Assembly (NCBI GenBank): GCA_021788415.1
Contig: JAJYKR010000002.1
Location: 62,001 to 126,000 of the forward strand
Length of the DNA: 64,000 bases
Origin: an archaeon
GTDB lineage: Archaea; Thermoproteota; Nitrososphaeria; Nitrososphaerales; UBA183
Direction: 5' to 3'
Part shown: one piece after another, positions 26,642 to 36,312 of the stretch
How positions within the stretch are numbered: position 1 is the stretch's first letter
Layout of the letters: the number at the start of each line of letters is the position of its first letter
The notes under the pieces: model-generated
Databases searched by the model: none
Seen by the model: the letters and a program-made list of their open reading frames with translations, nothing else
What the model was told of the DNA's origin: nothing
Position numbers and translations under genes: made by a program

Positions 26642-27631
26642 CTAGGTGACCTGCTGGGTTATCACAGCAAGGTCCGAAACGTCGACAAGGAGCCTGCTGA
26701 CGCGCTCGAGCGACGCGAGGGTCTCGGCGACGTTGGCTCCGTCCCCGTTCGGGACTTTGGCGATGGCCGCAAGCTCGCCGGTCACCTCCTGGGCCAGCCC
26801 GCTCATCTGCTTGCTCACGGTCCTCGGCCTCCCTGCCCTACGCGAAAGGAACCCCTGGGTGGCCAGCTCATTCATCTCCATGAGTTTCATCACGCACTTC
26901 GAATATTCCTTCGCGAACAGCATCCGCCCCGTCCTCCCCTGCAGCTTGCGCGACAGCTCGCTGACTGCGTCACCTGCGCTCTCGAGGAAGGTCGCCAGGA
27001 CCCTGTAGTCGAGCAGGTCCACCGGGGACAGTCCGTATCTCTCGGCGACCTCTGGCCGCACGATCGCCGCCCTGGTGGCCCTCACCAGGAGGAAGTACAG
27101 TCGGTCGACCTCGTCGTCCCTCTCGCTGACGAGCCCCATGAGCTTCGAGTCCCCCTTGGAGAGCGCCTCCGCCGTGTCCTTCAGCATCCCGTCGAGCAGC
27201 CCCGACATCCTGCGGACGATCTTCTCGGGGGTGATTGCGGTGGGCTCCAGAAGGAACTGGAAGGTCAGCCTCTTCGAGTCCTCGTCGAGTGTCTCCAGGC
27301 CGACCAGCCTGGCCATCATCTCCTTGATGCCCCGTCTGTCTTCCCGGGTTATCACCTTGGACCCTACTACTCTGATCAGGTCGTAGCCCAGAAGGTACGC
27401 CCCCGTCACGTCGTTGGTGACCTGGCCCAGGTCCTCGCCGTCGTACTCGATTACTATCTGCTTCTGTTCCTCCTCCCTGTCTCCATAGGGCCTGACCACC
27501 AGCTTCCCGGGGGAGAGCTCTTCCACCGAGATGTCCACCCCCTTCCTGATCCCGTTCTTCTTTACCCACTCCTTGGGCAGGGATACGAGTATGGTCCCCC
27601 GGCCCATCTCGATCGCCTTCCTCGCAGGCAT
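26642..27631 (-). CDS. AbrB-like plus PhoU-like regulator (phosphate uptake regulator type)
   Basis: 329 aa. An N-terminal SpoVT/AbrB DNA-binding domain (GRGTILVSLPKEWVKKNGIRKG, landmarks GTILVSLPKEW and NGIRKG) is followed by about 230 residues of PhoU-like helical bundle with charged patches (GLVSERDDEVDRLYFLL). Archaeal proteins with this layout are annotated as phosphate-uptake regulators. No Pst transporter is in the window, so the target is unknown. ATG at 27631 with a TATATAG box about 22 nt upstream. Confidence 0.85.
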   Translation of the reverse strand: MPARKAIEMGRGTILVSLPKEWVKKNGIRKGVDISVEELSPGKLVVRPYGDREEEQKQIVIEYDGEDLGQVTNDVTGAYLLGYDLIRVVGSKVITREDRRGIKEMMARLVGLETLDEDSKRLTFQFLLEPTAITPEKIVRRMSGLLDGMLKDTAEALSKGDSKLMGLVSERDDEVDRLYFLLVRATRAAIVRPEVAERYGLSPVDLLDYRVLATFLESAGDAVSELSRKLQGRTGRMLFAKEYSKCVMKLMEMNELATQGFLSRRAGRPRTVSKQMSGLAQEVTGELAAIAKVPNGDGANVAETLASLERVSRLLVDVSDLAVITQQVT

Positions 27632-27663
27632 GTCTCTATGACTGCTGCCTCCTCTATATAGAA

Positions 27664-28128
27664 CTAGTCGGAGAGGTCGAACGGGCCGGACCCGACGAGG
27701 CGGATCATGTCTGACGGGTCCATCCTGAAGACCGCGTTGGGGGCGCCCGCCGACGCCCACACCGAACGGAACCTGGTCAACGAGATGTCCGTCAGGACCG
27801 CAACCGAGCTGTCATGAGGGAAGGGGGGCACCCCTCCGATGGGGAAGCCTGTCTTTTCGCGGACCTCGTCGGGCCTCGCGATCCTCGCGTCGCCCACCAT
27901 CCTCGACAGCTTCGGGACGCTGACCCGCCTGTCTCCGGAGGTCACCACGACTGCCGTCCTGTCGCCGACGAACACCACGCTCTTCGCTATCTCGGGGACC
28001 GAGCACCCCAGGGCGCGGGCCGCGAGGGCGGAGTTCTTCGTGCTTTCGTCGAACTCCCTGATCTCGTACTTCACCCCTGACTTGGACAGGTACTCGGCCA
28101 CCCGCTCGCGGCTCCCCAAAGCGCCCAC
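27664..28128 (-). CDS. YbaK/ProX-type aminoacyl-tRNA deacylase-like protein
   Basis: 154 aa single-domain YbaK/ProRS-INS fold. Features include EIAKSVVFVGD, the conserved VSVPKLSRMVG with its Lys, and FPIGGVPPFPH. Members hydrolyse mischarged tRNA (for example Cys- or Ala-tRNAPro). The GTG start overlaps the upstream SufT-like stop by one nt, so the two are co-translated. Confidence 0.85.
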   Translation of the reverse strand: MGALGSRERVAEYLSKSGVKYEIREFDESTKNSALAARALGCSVPEIAKSVVFVGDRTAVVVTSGDRRVSVPKLSRMVGDARIARPDEVREKTGFPIGGVPPFPHDSSVAVLTDISLTRFRSVWASAGAPNAVFRMDPSDMIRLVGSGPFDLSD

Positions 28129-28433
28129 TACGCTGGTCGCGCGGGCTTGTTGACCTGTTTGTTCACCGCTTCGGCAAGGTAGTGCCCTCGGAGCGTCACC
28201 TTGGCCTCAGTCACCCCGGGCACTGAAAGCAGGCCGGCCTTGATGTCGGCCGCGATCTTCAGGGCGAAGACGGGCGGGCAGAACGGGGCGGTCAGGTGAA
28301 ACTCCAGCTCGACCGAGCCGCCGTTGATGACCGTCTTGTCGATCAGCTTGAGGTCCGTTATCGGCTTGCCCAGCTCGGGGTCCATGATCTTGGACATGGC
28401 TGAGTCGACGGCGGTCTGCTCCACCTGAGACAA
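28128..28433 (-). CDS. MIP18/DUF59 family protein (SufT/PaaD-like)
   Basis: 101 aa. The DUF59 signature MDPELGKPITDLKLI and the TAPFCPP motif with its conserved Cys are present. DUF59 proteins assist Fe-S cluster assembly or transfer. The abundance of Fe-S proteins in this window makes that plausible here. TTG 28433 lies 21 nt after an ATAAATAAATC box; a GGAG just before the start is too close to be a normal Shine-Dalgarno. Confidence 0.88.
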   Translation of the reverse strand: MSQVEQTAVDSAMSKIMDPELGKPITDLKLIDKTVINGGSVELEFHLTAPFCPPVFALKIAADIKAGLLSVPGVTEAKVTLRGHYLAEAVNKQVNKPARPA

Positions 28434-28491
28434 GCTCCTTCGAAACCCTTCTACGATTTATTTATCCGTTTGGAGGCCACCGTGGGAACGG

Positions 28492-29112
28492 ATGTCGCTG
28501 CTCTCTTCGTTCTTCGCCTTCGACATCGTCCTGTTCACTGAGGCTTTCGTCCTCCTCTTCGCGGTGATCGACGCAGTCGGCACCGTGCCCATATTCATCG
28601 GGCTGACAACGGGCTTCGCCGAGCACAGGAAGAGGATAGTGAGGCAGGCGGTTGTGATATCGACCGCAATCCTGGTGGTATTCGCCCTCTTCGGCTGGCT
28701 CATCTTCCAAGCCTTCGGGATCACCATCAACGACTTCAGAATAGCCGGCGGGATCATCCTCTTCATGGTCGCCGTAGACCACCTGAGGGACAGCGACAGC
28801 AGGTCCAAGGGGCTGGAGCCTTCCGACATAGCGGCCTTTCCGCTGGCGACCCCCCTGCTCGCCGGCCCCGGTGCTATATCGACCGTGATAATAATCTCCG
28901 CGAGCCCGTACAGTCCCTTCCTCGCCCTGCTAGTAATCGCATGCAACGCCCTCCTCGCTTTCGTCATCCTGTCAGGGTCGGACTGGGTCAGCCGATTCTT
29001 CGGGCCCAACGGCACGAACGCCCTTTCGAGGATCACGGCCCTGCTCATAGCCGCGCTCGCAGTATCGTTCGTGGTCACGGGGATCACGAACATCGTCCAG
29101 TCGGTGGCGTGA
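28492..29112 (+). CDS. MarC-family integral membrane protein
   Basis: 206 aa, six transmembrane helices. The family motifs AVIDAVGTVPIFIGLT near the start and AFPLATPLLAGPGAIS in the middle are clear. The function of MarC proteins is not settled despite the name. The ATG is about 24 nt after a TTTATTTATC box that overlaps the promoter of the divergent SufT-like gene. It probably forms an operon with the acylphosphatase gene. Confidence 0.9.
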   Translation: MSLLSSFFAFDIVLFTEAFVLLFAVIDAVGTVPIFIGLTTGFAEHRKRIVRQAVVISTAILVVFALFGWLIFQAFGITINDFRIAGGIILFMVAVDHLRDSDSRSKGLEPSDIAAFPLATPLLAGPGAISTVIIISASPYSPFLALLVIACNALLAFVILSGSDWVSRFFGPNGTNALSRITALLIAALAVSFVVTGITNIVQSVA

Positions 29113-29113
29113 C

Positions 29114-29389
29114 GTGGTGGGCACCGCCGTCAGGTTAAGGGTCAGGGGCTACGTGCACGGCGTGTCCTTCAGGGCCACCATGGCGAGAATAGCGACGGAC
29201 GCCGGGGTCAGGGGGTGGGTCCGCAACCTCCCCGACGGGTCAGTCGAGGCGTTCTTGGAGGGGGACGAGAGGAGGGTGAGGAGGGTGGTCGAATGGGCGA
29301 AGTCCGGCCCTCCGAGGGCGCGGGTCGACAGCGTGGATGTGCAGCCCGCCTCGCTCCGGAACCACAAGGACTTTCGGATCTACGGGTGA
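29114..29389 (+). CDS. acylphosphatase
   Basis: 91 aa. The catalytic loop reads GYVHGVSFR (family GxVQGVGFR; the Arg is kept), and GWVRNLPDGSVEA carries the catalytic Asn. It hydrolyses carboxyl-phosphate bonds of acyl phosphates. Start is a double GTG one nt after the MarC stop, so translation is probably coupled. Confidence 0.93.
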   Translation: MVGTAVRLRVRGYVHGVSFRATMARIATDAGVRGWVRNLPDGSVEAFLEGDERRVRRVVEWAKSGPPRARVDSVDVQPASLRNHKDFRIYG

Positions 29390-29396
29390 AGCAGCT

Positions 29397-30596
29397 TCAG
29401 GCCTTCTGGAACGAGGCCCACTTCGCGTCCAGACCGGGGTCCCTGAGGGTCGCGATTACGTAGTCCCCGAACCGCGCGGCGGTCGCGCCGTCGGGCCTCC
29501 CGGTTATCTTCGCCTTCTGGTCGTAGACGCCGCAGACGTCCAGAGCCTTCGACAGCATGGCGCTCTTCTCCTTCATCCCGACGTGCTCCAGCATCATCAC
29601 CGCAGCCCTCATCAGGCTCAGCGGGTCGGCGTACTGACCTCTCCCCTCTGAAATCATCCTTGGTGCAGAGCCGTGGATGGCTTCGAACATCCCGAACCTC
29701 GCACCTATATTCGCGCTCCCTGCCGTCCCCACCCCGCCCTGGAGCTCGGCCGCTTCGTCTGTGACGATGTCGCCGTAGAGGTTCGGGAGTACCACCACCT
29801 GGAAGTCCCGGCGCCTCTTCTCGTCGATGAGCTTGGCGGTGAAGACGTCAATGTACCACCCGTCCCAGCTGATCTCCGGAAACTCCTTCGCCACCCCCTT
29901 CGCGACCTCGAGGAAGAGGCCGTCCGTGGTCTTGATCACGTTCGCCTTGGTGACCACCGTGACCCTCTTTCGCCCCGTCTTCCTTGCGTGCTCGAACGCC
30001 ATCCGGATTATCCGCTCCGCCCCCGGCCTCGTCGTCACCTTGAAGTCCACCGCCATGTCGGGGGTCACCAGCACCCCCTTGCTCCCAAGGACGTACTCGC
30101 CTTCTGTGTTCTCACGGAAGAAGACCCAGTCGATGCCCTGGGAAGGGATCCTGACGGGCCTGACGTTTGCGAAGAGGTCGAACGCCCTCCTGATCGCGAT
30201 GTTGGCGCTTTCGATGTTCGGGACCCCGCTCCCCTCCTCGGGGGTGGTGGTGGGGCCCTTGAGCAGCACGTGGCACTTCTTGATCTCGGCGAGCACTTCC
30301 TCCGGGAGTGGCTTCAGCTCCCTGATCCGGTTCTCAATGGTCAGCCCTTCGATCTGCCTTATCTCCACCCTCCCCGACTTCAACTCATCCCTGAGGAGCT
30401 CTTCCATGACGCGCCTCGCCTCACCTGCGATGATGGGCCCGATGCCGTCTCCGCCTATCACCCCGACGACGAGCCTGTCCAGCTTGCTGTAGTCCAGCCA
30501 CTCTACTGGCCTGCTGATCCTTTCGACTCGCTGGTACTGCTCTTCAAGGATCGTCCGGAAGCGGCCCACTGCATTCTCGAAGGAAGGGTGCGACAC
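29397..30596 (-). CDS. isocitrate/isopropylmalate dehydrogenase-family enzyme (probably isocitrate dehydrogenase)
   Basis: 399 aa beta-decarboxylating dehydrogenase. Landmarks are GVIGGDGIGP, KGPTTTPEEGSG, ESANIAIRRAFDLFANVRPV (substrate Ser and Arg residues), ENTEGEY, TKANVIK and the metal loop NLYGDIVTDEAA. The Ser-containing SANIAIRR segment is more isocitrate- than isopropylmalate-like. A 45-residue N-terminal extension precedes the Rossmann-type start. It would supply 2-oxoglutarate and NAD(P)H in the TCA cycle. GTG start with an ATTTTAATGG box about 21 nt upstream. Confidence 0.83.
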   Translation of the reverse strand: MSHPSFENAVGRFRTILEEQYQRVERISRPVEWLDYSKLDRLVVGVIGGDGIGPIIAGEARRVMEELLRDELKSGRVEIRQIEGLTIENRIRELKPLPEEVLAEIKKCHVLLKGPTTTPEEGSGVPNIESANIAIRRAFDLFANVRPVRIPSQGIDWVFFRENTEGEYVLGSKGVLVTPDMAVDFKVTTRPGAERIIRMAFEHARKTGRKRVTVVTKANVIKTTDGLFLEVAKGVAKEFPEISWDGWYIDVFTAKLIDEKRRRDFQVVVLPNLYGDIVTDEAAELQGGVGTAGSANIGARFGMFEAIHGSAPRMISEGRGQYADPLSLMRAAVMMLEHVGMKEKSAMLSKALDVCGVYDQKAKITGRPDGATAARFGDYVIATLRDPGLDAKWASFQKA

Positions 30597-30653
30597 AGAT
30601 CCGAGCCCCTTCCCACTCCATTAAAATCTGCTCCCAAATCGCGTCCCCCGCAT

Positions 30654-31382
30654 TCACCCCGCAGCGTGGGGGTGCTCCCTCTTCCAGAGGGCGCGGAGGA
30701 CAGGGAGCGAGATCGCCGAGCCCACCGCAGTGAAGAGGGTCCGCTCAATCGGATAGAGCGGGAAGAAGAGGGGGACCAGCCCCCGCCACGCCTGGAGCGA
30801 GAGGGTCTGGTACACCCTCACCGTGAGTTCCTGGCCCACAAGGGTGCCGGTGAGCTGGCCGCAGAGCAGGGCCGCGAAGGTGACGCTTGCGACGAAGGCC
30901 GGGTTGAGCTTCGATAGCCTTCCCGACCTCTGGAGGATCAGGGCTGCGGAGAACGGGATGAGCGACAGGATGTGTAGCCAGGTGAAGGGGACCGGCCCCA
31001 CGAAGAGCACCGAGATGGGGTCCGCCCAGTAGAGTACGAGCACCGCCGCGGGGACCGCGAGCGCGGCCTTCCACCTCCCCGTGTAGGCAAGCCCTGCGGT
31101 CGCCGCTGCGGCGAGGTCCGCCGCCAGGATGGCGACGCCGGTGCTTCCGAACGCGATGTATCCCGCATAGGCGTCGAGCAGGTCCCCGGCCAGCACCGCG
31201 AACCCACCCACGACCGGCCCGAAGACCATCCCTGCCAGCGGGGTCAGGAAGTTGCTCGCCGTGAGGAAGTTGCCTGAACCGAGGAGCAGCTTCGACACGG
31301 GGATCGCACCCAGTATGGCGTAGAGCGCCGCGAAGAGGGAGCCGGCCGCGACCACGGCGGTCCGACGCTTCAACCTCAGCAA
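30654..31382 (-). CDS. polytopic membrane protein, ECF S-component-like
   Basis: 242 aa with about six or seven hydrophobic helices, Ala/Leu/Val rich. The N-terminal SLFAALYAILGAIPVSKLLLG and FGPVVGGFAVLAGDLLDAY segments (landmarks AALYAILGAIP, AVLAGDLLDAY) resemble the substrate-binding subunit of ECF-type vitamin transporters, but no substrate can be named. TTG 31382 lies 22 nt after a TGTTAAGACC box. Monocistronic. Confidence 0.65.
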   Translation of the reverse strand: MLRLKRRTAVVAAGSLFAALYAILGAIPVSKLLLGSGNFLTASNFLTPLAGMVFGPVVGGFAVLAGDLLDAYAGYIAFGSTGVAILAADLAAAATAGLAYTGRWKAALAVPAAVLVLYWADPISVLFVGPVPFTWLHILSLIPFSAALILQRSGRLSKLNPAFVASVTFAALLCGQLTGTLVGQELTVRVYQTLSLQAWRGLVPLFFPLYPIERTLFTAVGSAISLPVLRALWKREHPHAAG

Positions 31383-31486
31383 TGGAGGCGCGTGGGGAGG
31401 TCCGGTCTTAACACTTTCACTCCCCCTCTCGTCCGGGGGCTGCAGCCGACTAACGTTTTTAGCGAGTCCTCCTTGGGACCCGCTCG

Positions 31487-32014
31487 ATGGCGTCCTCGGA
31501 GAACGACGTGAAGAAGGCGGCCGAGCTCAAGCTCTGGCTCGAAGGGAGGATAGCCCAGCTGCAGGAGGAGTTGGCCAGGCTGAACGAGACCCTGGGATAC
31601 GTCGATTCCAACCTCAGGGCCTCCACCTTCCGGCCAGCCATCGAGATGATGGCCGAACCGAAGGAGGCGGCCGAGGTCAGGGAGCTGAAGAGGGACAAGG
31701 GGGGCCAGGTCATCGCCACGGCGTCCATCACTCCTGACACTGTGACCATAGAGCCGACGGGGGTCACCCTGGCGTCGTCTACCCCGCCCTTCAAGTCGTT
31801 CCTCCTCGGCAAGATACTTCAGGGGATGAAGGCCAGCGACGAGGCGCTGGTGAAGTCGGGCAAGCTCGCCAAGGGGGCGGAGCTCAGGTTCGACGTCGAA
31901 GAAGCGGACGGTTCGATTTCCAGGGTCATCATCGAGAACTACAGGGAGAAGGCGAGGCTCAACGAAGTGATCAACACGGTCGCATGGACTTTCTCTCGGA
32001 TGCTGGAGAAGTAG
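31487..32014 (+). CDS. conserved hypothetical protein with N-terminal coiled coil
   Basis: 175 aa. Residues 8-40 form a heptad-rich helix (AELKLWLEGRIAQLQEELARL in part), followed by a compact beta-rich domain (ITPDTVTIEPTGVTL, ELRFDVEEADGSISRVIIENY in part) and a C-terminal helix. It resembles short conserved archaeal proteins of unknown function. ATG 31487 is about 25 nt after a GTTTTTAGC box. Confidence 0.75.
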   Translation: MASSENDVKKAAELKLWLEGRIAQLQEELARLNETLGYVDSNLRASTFRPAIEMMAEPKEAAEVRELKRDKGGQVIATASITPDTVTIEPTGVTLASSTPPFKSFLLGKILQGMKASDEALVKSGKLAKGAELRFDVEEADGSISRVIIENYREKARLNEVINTVAWTFSRMLEK

Positions 32015-32015
32015 C

Positions 32016-32972
32016 CTAGGCCCTCTGCACCTGCTCGAGGGTCGGAGGCACCGGCTCTTTGCTCTTCAGATAGAGCCTCGCTGCTTTGTTGGCGAACCTC
32101 AGCCTGGTGACCTCGTCCATCCCCTTCAGCCTGCCGTAGATCGCCCCGGCGTTCCAGACGTCGCCTGCGCCCGTGAGCCTCTTCGCGTCCACTTCGGCCG
32201 AAGCGGCTGAGGCGACCTCGGTCCCTTCACTCGAATAGGACCCTTTCACCGCGTGGAGGTCGAACACCACCTTCAGCCTCCGGGCGAGCCCCCTGCAGAC
32301 GTCGCCGAGCTCTGTGCCCTGGACCCCCAGCACCCTCGCCGCCTCTTTCGCTTCTCCCTCGTTCATGCTTATCCAGTCCACCAGGCCGTCCTTCGAAATC
32401 TTCAGGAGCAGCTCCCTGAACTGCGGCACCCTGTCCCTGAAGTCTGCGGGGTCCAAGAAGATGGGCTTCTCCCTCCCGAGCCTCTTCCTCAGCGCCGCAA
32501 CCAGGTCGGTCCCGCGGCCGTTGGCAGCCCAATTCACCGAGCAGACGACCCTGGACCTCTCCAGCGCGGACCAGTCCGCGGGGTCTAGCAGCTCAGGGCC
32601 GAAGTCGGCAGCGCCTCCCCCGTCTCCCAACATGACGTTCACTTCCTCTTCAAACGCCACGGTGAGTCCTGCAGGGGCGGGCTTGACCCGAAGGTCGGCA
32701 TCCATCCCTTCGAATGTGCCCCTCAGTAACTCCTGGTGGTCTCGGTCGCTGTGCGTGATGAGCAGCGTCCTTAGCCCGAGCCTCGCCAGGGCGTGAGCCA
32801 GGTTCACCGCGTTCCCTCCCCTGATGTCCTCCTGCTTGACCCCGTGAATCCCCCCTCCGCCGTCCCTCGCCTTCCGAGAGACCCCGCCCAGGAGCTCCGG
32901 GAGCGATGCGGTGTGCACGAGCCTGTCCACGAAGAAGTCGTGCATCACGGCTACGTCGAACTTTCTCGCCAT
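32016..32972 (-). CDS. PfkB-family carbohydrate kinase
   Basis: 318 aa. The N-terminal GGNAVNLAHALARLG motif and the C-terminal LTGAGDVWNAGAIYG with the catalytic Asp place it in the ribokinase/PfkB superfamily. It differs from the ribokinase-like gene at 20699 in its long VMHDFFVDRLVHTASLPELLGG lead (landmarks DFFVDRLVH, PELLGG), as in archaeal ADP- or sugar-kinase-like proteins. The sugar is unknown. ATG 32972 is one nt past the stop of the ACT-domain gene, so they are co-transcribed. Confidence 0.83.
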   Translation of the reverse strand: MARKFDVAVMHDFFVDRLVHTASLPELLGGVSRKARDGGGGIHGVKQEDIRGGNAVNLAHALARLGLRTLLITHSDRDHQELLRGTFEGMDADLRVKPAPAGLTVAFEEEVNVMLGDGGGAADFGPELLDPADWSALERSRVVCSVNWAANGRGTDLVAALRKRLGREKPIFLDPADFRDRVPQFRELLLKISKDGLVDWISMNEGEAKEAARVLGVQGTELGDVCRGLARRLKVVFDLHAVKGSYSSEGTEVASAASAEVDAKRLTGAGDVWNAGAIYGRLKGMDEVTRLRFANKAARLYLKSKEPVPPTLEQVQRA

Positions 32973-32973
32973 G

Positions 32974-33480
32974 CTACTTCAGTATCTTTATGCTCCGCAC
33001 CATTTTCAGCCCGTGGAGCTCCTCCATGGCCCGGCCGGTCAGCTGGCCCGCGACCACGAGGGTCATCTTCGCGTCCGGGACCATCTCCGGGTCCTCTGCG
33101 ACAGCCTGCCTCACCACCATCCCGTGCCTTGAGAGTATCTCTGCGACCTCCGCCATCACTCCGGAAGAGGTCGGGTCGGCCTCGACGACTATCGCGGTGT
33201 ACCCGAGCTGGGAGACGACGTCCACCAGGCTGGTCCCCAGGGGCTTCGTCTTCGAGAACAGGGAGAAGAGGTACCTGTTCCTCCTGATCTGCTGCGCGGT
33301 CTGCTTGACGACGCGCCTGTCGACGTCCAGGGCCCTGGCGACGGCCGTGTAGTCGACCTCCACGTCGCCGACGAATATCTTCTCGTCTTCGGAGACCCTC
33401 ATCCCGCACTCTATCATCTTCCTTACAATTTCTGGCCTCACCACCTGGCGCTCAAACTGCTTCCGGACGTTCGCCCACAT
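32974..33480 (-). CDS. ACT-domain protein, likely regulator of amino-acid metabolism
   Basis: 168 aa. The N-terminal half looks like a DNA-binding or helical domain (VDYTAVARALDVDRRVVKQTA); the C-terminal half is an ACT fold (IVVEADPTSSGVMAEVAEILS in part, VVAGQLTGRAMEEL). Archaeal proteins with this layout are predicted to sense amino acids. It diverges from trpB2, so tryptophan sensing is a reasonable but untested idea. Confidence 0.8.
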   Translation of the reverse strand: MWANVRKQFERQVVRPEIVRKMIECGMRVSEDEKIFVGDVEVDYTAVARALDVDRRVVKQTAQQIRRNRYLFSLFSKTKPLGTSLVDVVSQLGYTAIVVEADPTSSGVMAEVAEILSRHGMVVRQAVAEDPEMVPDAKMTLVVAGQLTGRAMEELHGLKMVRSIKILK

Positions 33481-33603
33481 GACACTTCTGCGCTATGTGC
33501 ACGGAAATGAGCATTTATGACGTTTTTGTTCCAATCCTGCTTCACATCTCATGCACAGAAACCTTCACGATATGATTTATCCCCCGCGGGGGCCGGTTGG
33601 CCC

Positions 33604-34971
33604 ATGAGCAAGACTCAGCTTAGAGCCCTCCTTACAGAGGACAGGCTGCCGCGAGAATATTACAACATCCAGCACGACCTCCCCGAGCCGCTTCCGCCCC
33701 CCCTCGACCCAAGGACGCTGCAGCCCATGTCCCCCGAGCCCATGATGCGGCTCTTCGCAAAGGAGTGCCTCATGCAGGAGATGTCCACGCAGGAGTTCAT
33801 ACCCATACCGGAAGAAGTCAGAGAGGCATACCTCAGGCTGGGGCGCCCTACCCCGCTCTACAGGGCCACGAGGCTCGAAGCCAAGCTGCGGACCCCTGCC
33901 AGGATCTTCTTCAAGCGCGAAGACCTCAACCCCGCCGGGAGCCACAAGCCCAACACCGCCATCGCCCAGGCCTACTATCACAAGAAGGAGGGCACCGAGC
34001 GCCTTGCGACCGAGACAGGCGCAGGGCAGTGGGGGAGCGCCCTCGCCCTGGCGACGGCACTCTTCGACATCGACCTGACCGTCTATATGACGAGGAGCAG
34101 CTTCGAACAGAAGCCCTACAGGCGGACCCTCATGGAAGTCTATGGCGCCCAGGTCCACTCCTCCCCTAGCTCCAAGACGGCCGCGGGGAGGAAGTACCTC
34201 GAGCAGGACCCCAACCATCCCGGGAGCCTTGGCATAGCGATCAGCGAAGCCGTCGAGGACTGCGTGACCCACGACAACACGAAGTACGCCCTGGGGAGCG
34301 TCCTCAACCACGTCCTGCTCCACCAGTCGGTTATCGGCCAGGAGGCTAAGATGCAGATGGAAGACTTCGACGCAGACCCCGACTACATCGTGGGGTGCAT
34401 CGGAGGAGGGAGCAACTTCGCCGGGCTCGCCTACCCCTTCATGCGCGACAAGCTCCACGGCAGGTCCGACGCTGAGTTCGTCGCCTCCGAACCGAAGGCC
34501 GTCCCGTCCACGACCCGGGGCGCATACCGATACGACTTCGCCGACGCCGGAGGGACCACCCCGCTCATCAAGATGCACACCGTCGGCCACGACTACCAGT
34601 GCCCGCCCATCCACGCAGGGGGGCTGAGGTACCACGGCAAGGCGCCCTCCATGTGCATGCTGATAGACAGAGGGTTCATGCGGAGCGTGGCCTACACCCA
34701 GAACGAGGTGATGGAGGCGGGCATGCTCCTCGCCCAGACCGAGGGGATAGTAGCCGCCCCAGAGTCGAACCACGCCGTGAAGGCAGCCATCGACATCGCC
34801 CTGGAGTGCAAGCGTAAGAACGAGCCCAAGACCATCCTCTTCAACCTGAGCGGCCACGGCCTCCTCGACCTGAAGGCATACGAAGACAAGCTGGCCAACA
34901 GGTTGGTGGACTTCGAGCCTGACGCAGCCACCCTAGACCGCGCGCTCGCAGGCGTTCCGACGGTCCCCTAG
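33604..34971 (+). CDS. trpB2: tryptophan synthase beta chain-like protein (TrpB2)
   Basis: 455 aa, the longer TrpB2 form. The PLP Lys is in [11 protein letters not shown] (Lys115), the [12 protein letters not shown] and [11 protein letters not shown] phosphate-cup motifs are intact, and the N-terminus has the TrpB2-specific [21 protein letters not shown] region (landmarks [11 protein letters not shown]). It makes tryptophan from indole and serine. No trpA or other trp genes are in the window. ATG 33604 is about 24 nt after a GATTTATCC box; the upstream in-frame ATG at 33517 is ignored. Confidence 0.93.
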   Translation: MSKTQLRALLTEDRLPREYYNIQHDLPEPLPPPLDPRTLQPMSPEPMMRLFAKECLMQEMSTQEFIPIPEEVREAYLRLGRPTPLYRATRLEAKLRTPARIFFKREDLNPAGSHKPNTAIAQAYYHKKEGTERLATETGAGQWGSALALATALFDIDLTVYMTRSSFEQKPYRRTLMEVYGAQVHSSPSSKTAAGRKYLEQDPNHPGSLGIAISEAVEDCVTHDNTKYALGSVLNHVLLHQSVIGQEAKMQMEDFDADPDYIVGCIGGGSNFAGLAYPFMRDKLHGRSDAEFVASEPKAVPSTTRGAYRYDFADAGGTTPLIKMHTVGHDYQCPPIHAGGLRYHGKAPSMCMLIDRGFMRSVAYTQNEVMEAGMLLAQTEGIVAAPESNHAVKAAIDIALECKRKNEPKTILFNLSGHGLLDLKAYEDKLANRLVDFEPDAATLDRALAGVPTVP

Positions 34972-34977
34972 GCGGCG

Positions 34978-36309
34978 CTACCCGTAGGCTCTCGTAATCG
35001 AAACGCCGTCCACCAGGACCCAGGGGCAGAGGGTGGGCGTTTCGACCTCCCACCACTGGATCCACTCCCGCTCCTTGGAGAGGAGCCTGACGGACGAGAA
35101 CAGCCTCTCGAGGGCGTCGCCTGCCCTCATCCCCTTCAGGGACTTCGAAATCCTCCCGTTTTCGACCAAATAGGCGCCGTCCCGGGGGACCGTCGAGAAC
35201 TCGCCGGTCCTGTAGTTCTTGAACCGCGTGTACCAGTTGCTCGTCAGCACGATCCCCCTCTTCATCTCCTTGACCATCTCGTCATAGGTCGCGTCCCCCT
35301 TCCCCACCTCTAGGTTCCAGGGGTGGGGGGAAACGAACCCGGCGCTGCCTGTGCTCTTCGACTTCCACTTCTTCGCAGTGGTGAGGTTGTGGAGGTAGCC
35401 GCGCAGCACTCCCCCTTCTATGATCCTGTTCGTCCCGGTGGAGGTCCCTTCGTCGTCGAAGGCCCTCCCGCCGAGGCCCCCCTTGACCGCTCCGTGGTCG
35501 GTGAGGTTGAACGAGGGCGAGGCGACCTTCTTCCCGAGCTTCTCTGCCAGGTAGGATGTCCCCGCGTCCACGGAGAAGGCCGAAGCCGCTCCAGCTACCG
35601 ACTCGACAAGGTTCGACGCCACCGTGGGGCTGAGCAGCACCTCGTACCTCCCTGCCTCGGGCTCCGAGGCCTGCTCCATCCCCCTCGCGCCTTCGCCCGC
35701 CCTCCTTCCCGCAGTCACCGGGTCGAAGCCGCTGAGAGTGGAAGAGCAGGAGAGCCCGTGGCCGCTGGCCTCGTTCTCCCCGAATGACCTGATGTTCAAC
35801 GTGATGGCGGTCCTCGAGTCAGAGCCCCTGGTCCCGGTGGTGGTCAGGATCGAGACGTCGACCTTCCCAGCGCTGATGACCCCCGCCGACCTCTTCCCTC
35901 CTGCTGTCCGGGCTGAGTCGATCGCCGCCCCCGCCAGCCCGGGGAGTTCTTCGTCCAGGTCCTCGAGCTTCCTGTCGTGCCAGGCTCCTCTCGGCGAGTA
36001 CTTCGCCGCTTTTTCCGGGAGGGGGACGTACTCGGACTGGGGGAGCCCCTTCATGGAGGAGAAGAGGTCCCTGACGAACTTCTTCACCGCCGACGGGGAC
36101 AGGTTGGAGGTGGACGCGATCGCCCTGCGCCTGTCCTTCGCGAGGTAGACGGAGAGCTCGGCCTCTTCGACCCTGCTCACCAGCGTCACGGAGTCGTTCG
36201 CGAACCTGATCATGCTGTCGGCGCTTCGGGCGCCGAGGGCCACCGCGTCGTCTACCCTGAGCGCCTCGGCTGCCGCTATCGCCTGCTGGGTCAGCCCGTC
36301 CAGGTCCAT
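34978..36309 (-). CDS. tldE: TldE/PmbA-family protein
   Basis: 443 aa, the non-catalytic partner of TldD. It lacks the HExxxH motif and shows the TldE-like core (SSTLSGFDPVTAGR, LSPTVASNLVESV, LTDHGAVKGGLGGRAFDDEGTSTG in part, NLEVGKGD). TldD and TldE form a heterodimeric metalloprotease that cleaves unfolded or modified peptides. ATG 36309 is three nt past the tldD stop. Confidence 0.92.
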   Translation of the reverse strand: MDLDGLTQQAIAAAEALRVDDAVALGARSADSMIRFANDSVTLVSRVEEAELSVYLAKDRRRAIASTSNLSPSAVKKFVRDLFSSMKGLPQSEYVPLPEKAAKYSPRGAWHDRKLEDLDEELPGLAGAAIDSARTAGGKRSAGVISAGKVDVSILTTTGTRGSDSRTAITLNIRSFGENEASGHGLSCSSTLSGFDPVTAGRRAGEGARGMEQASEPEAGRYEVLLSPTVASNLVESVAGAASAFSVDAGTSYLAEKLGKKVASPSFNLTDHGAVKGGLGGRAFDDEGTSTGTNRIIEGGVLRGYLHNLTTAKKWKSKSTGSAGFVSPHPWNLEVGKGDATYDEMVKEMKRGIVLTSNWYTRFKNYRTGEFSTVPRDGAYLVENGRISKSLKGMRAGDALERLFSSVRLLSKEREWIQWWEVETPTLCPWVLVDGVSITRAYG

Positions 36310-36312
36310 GGC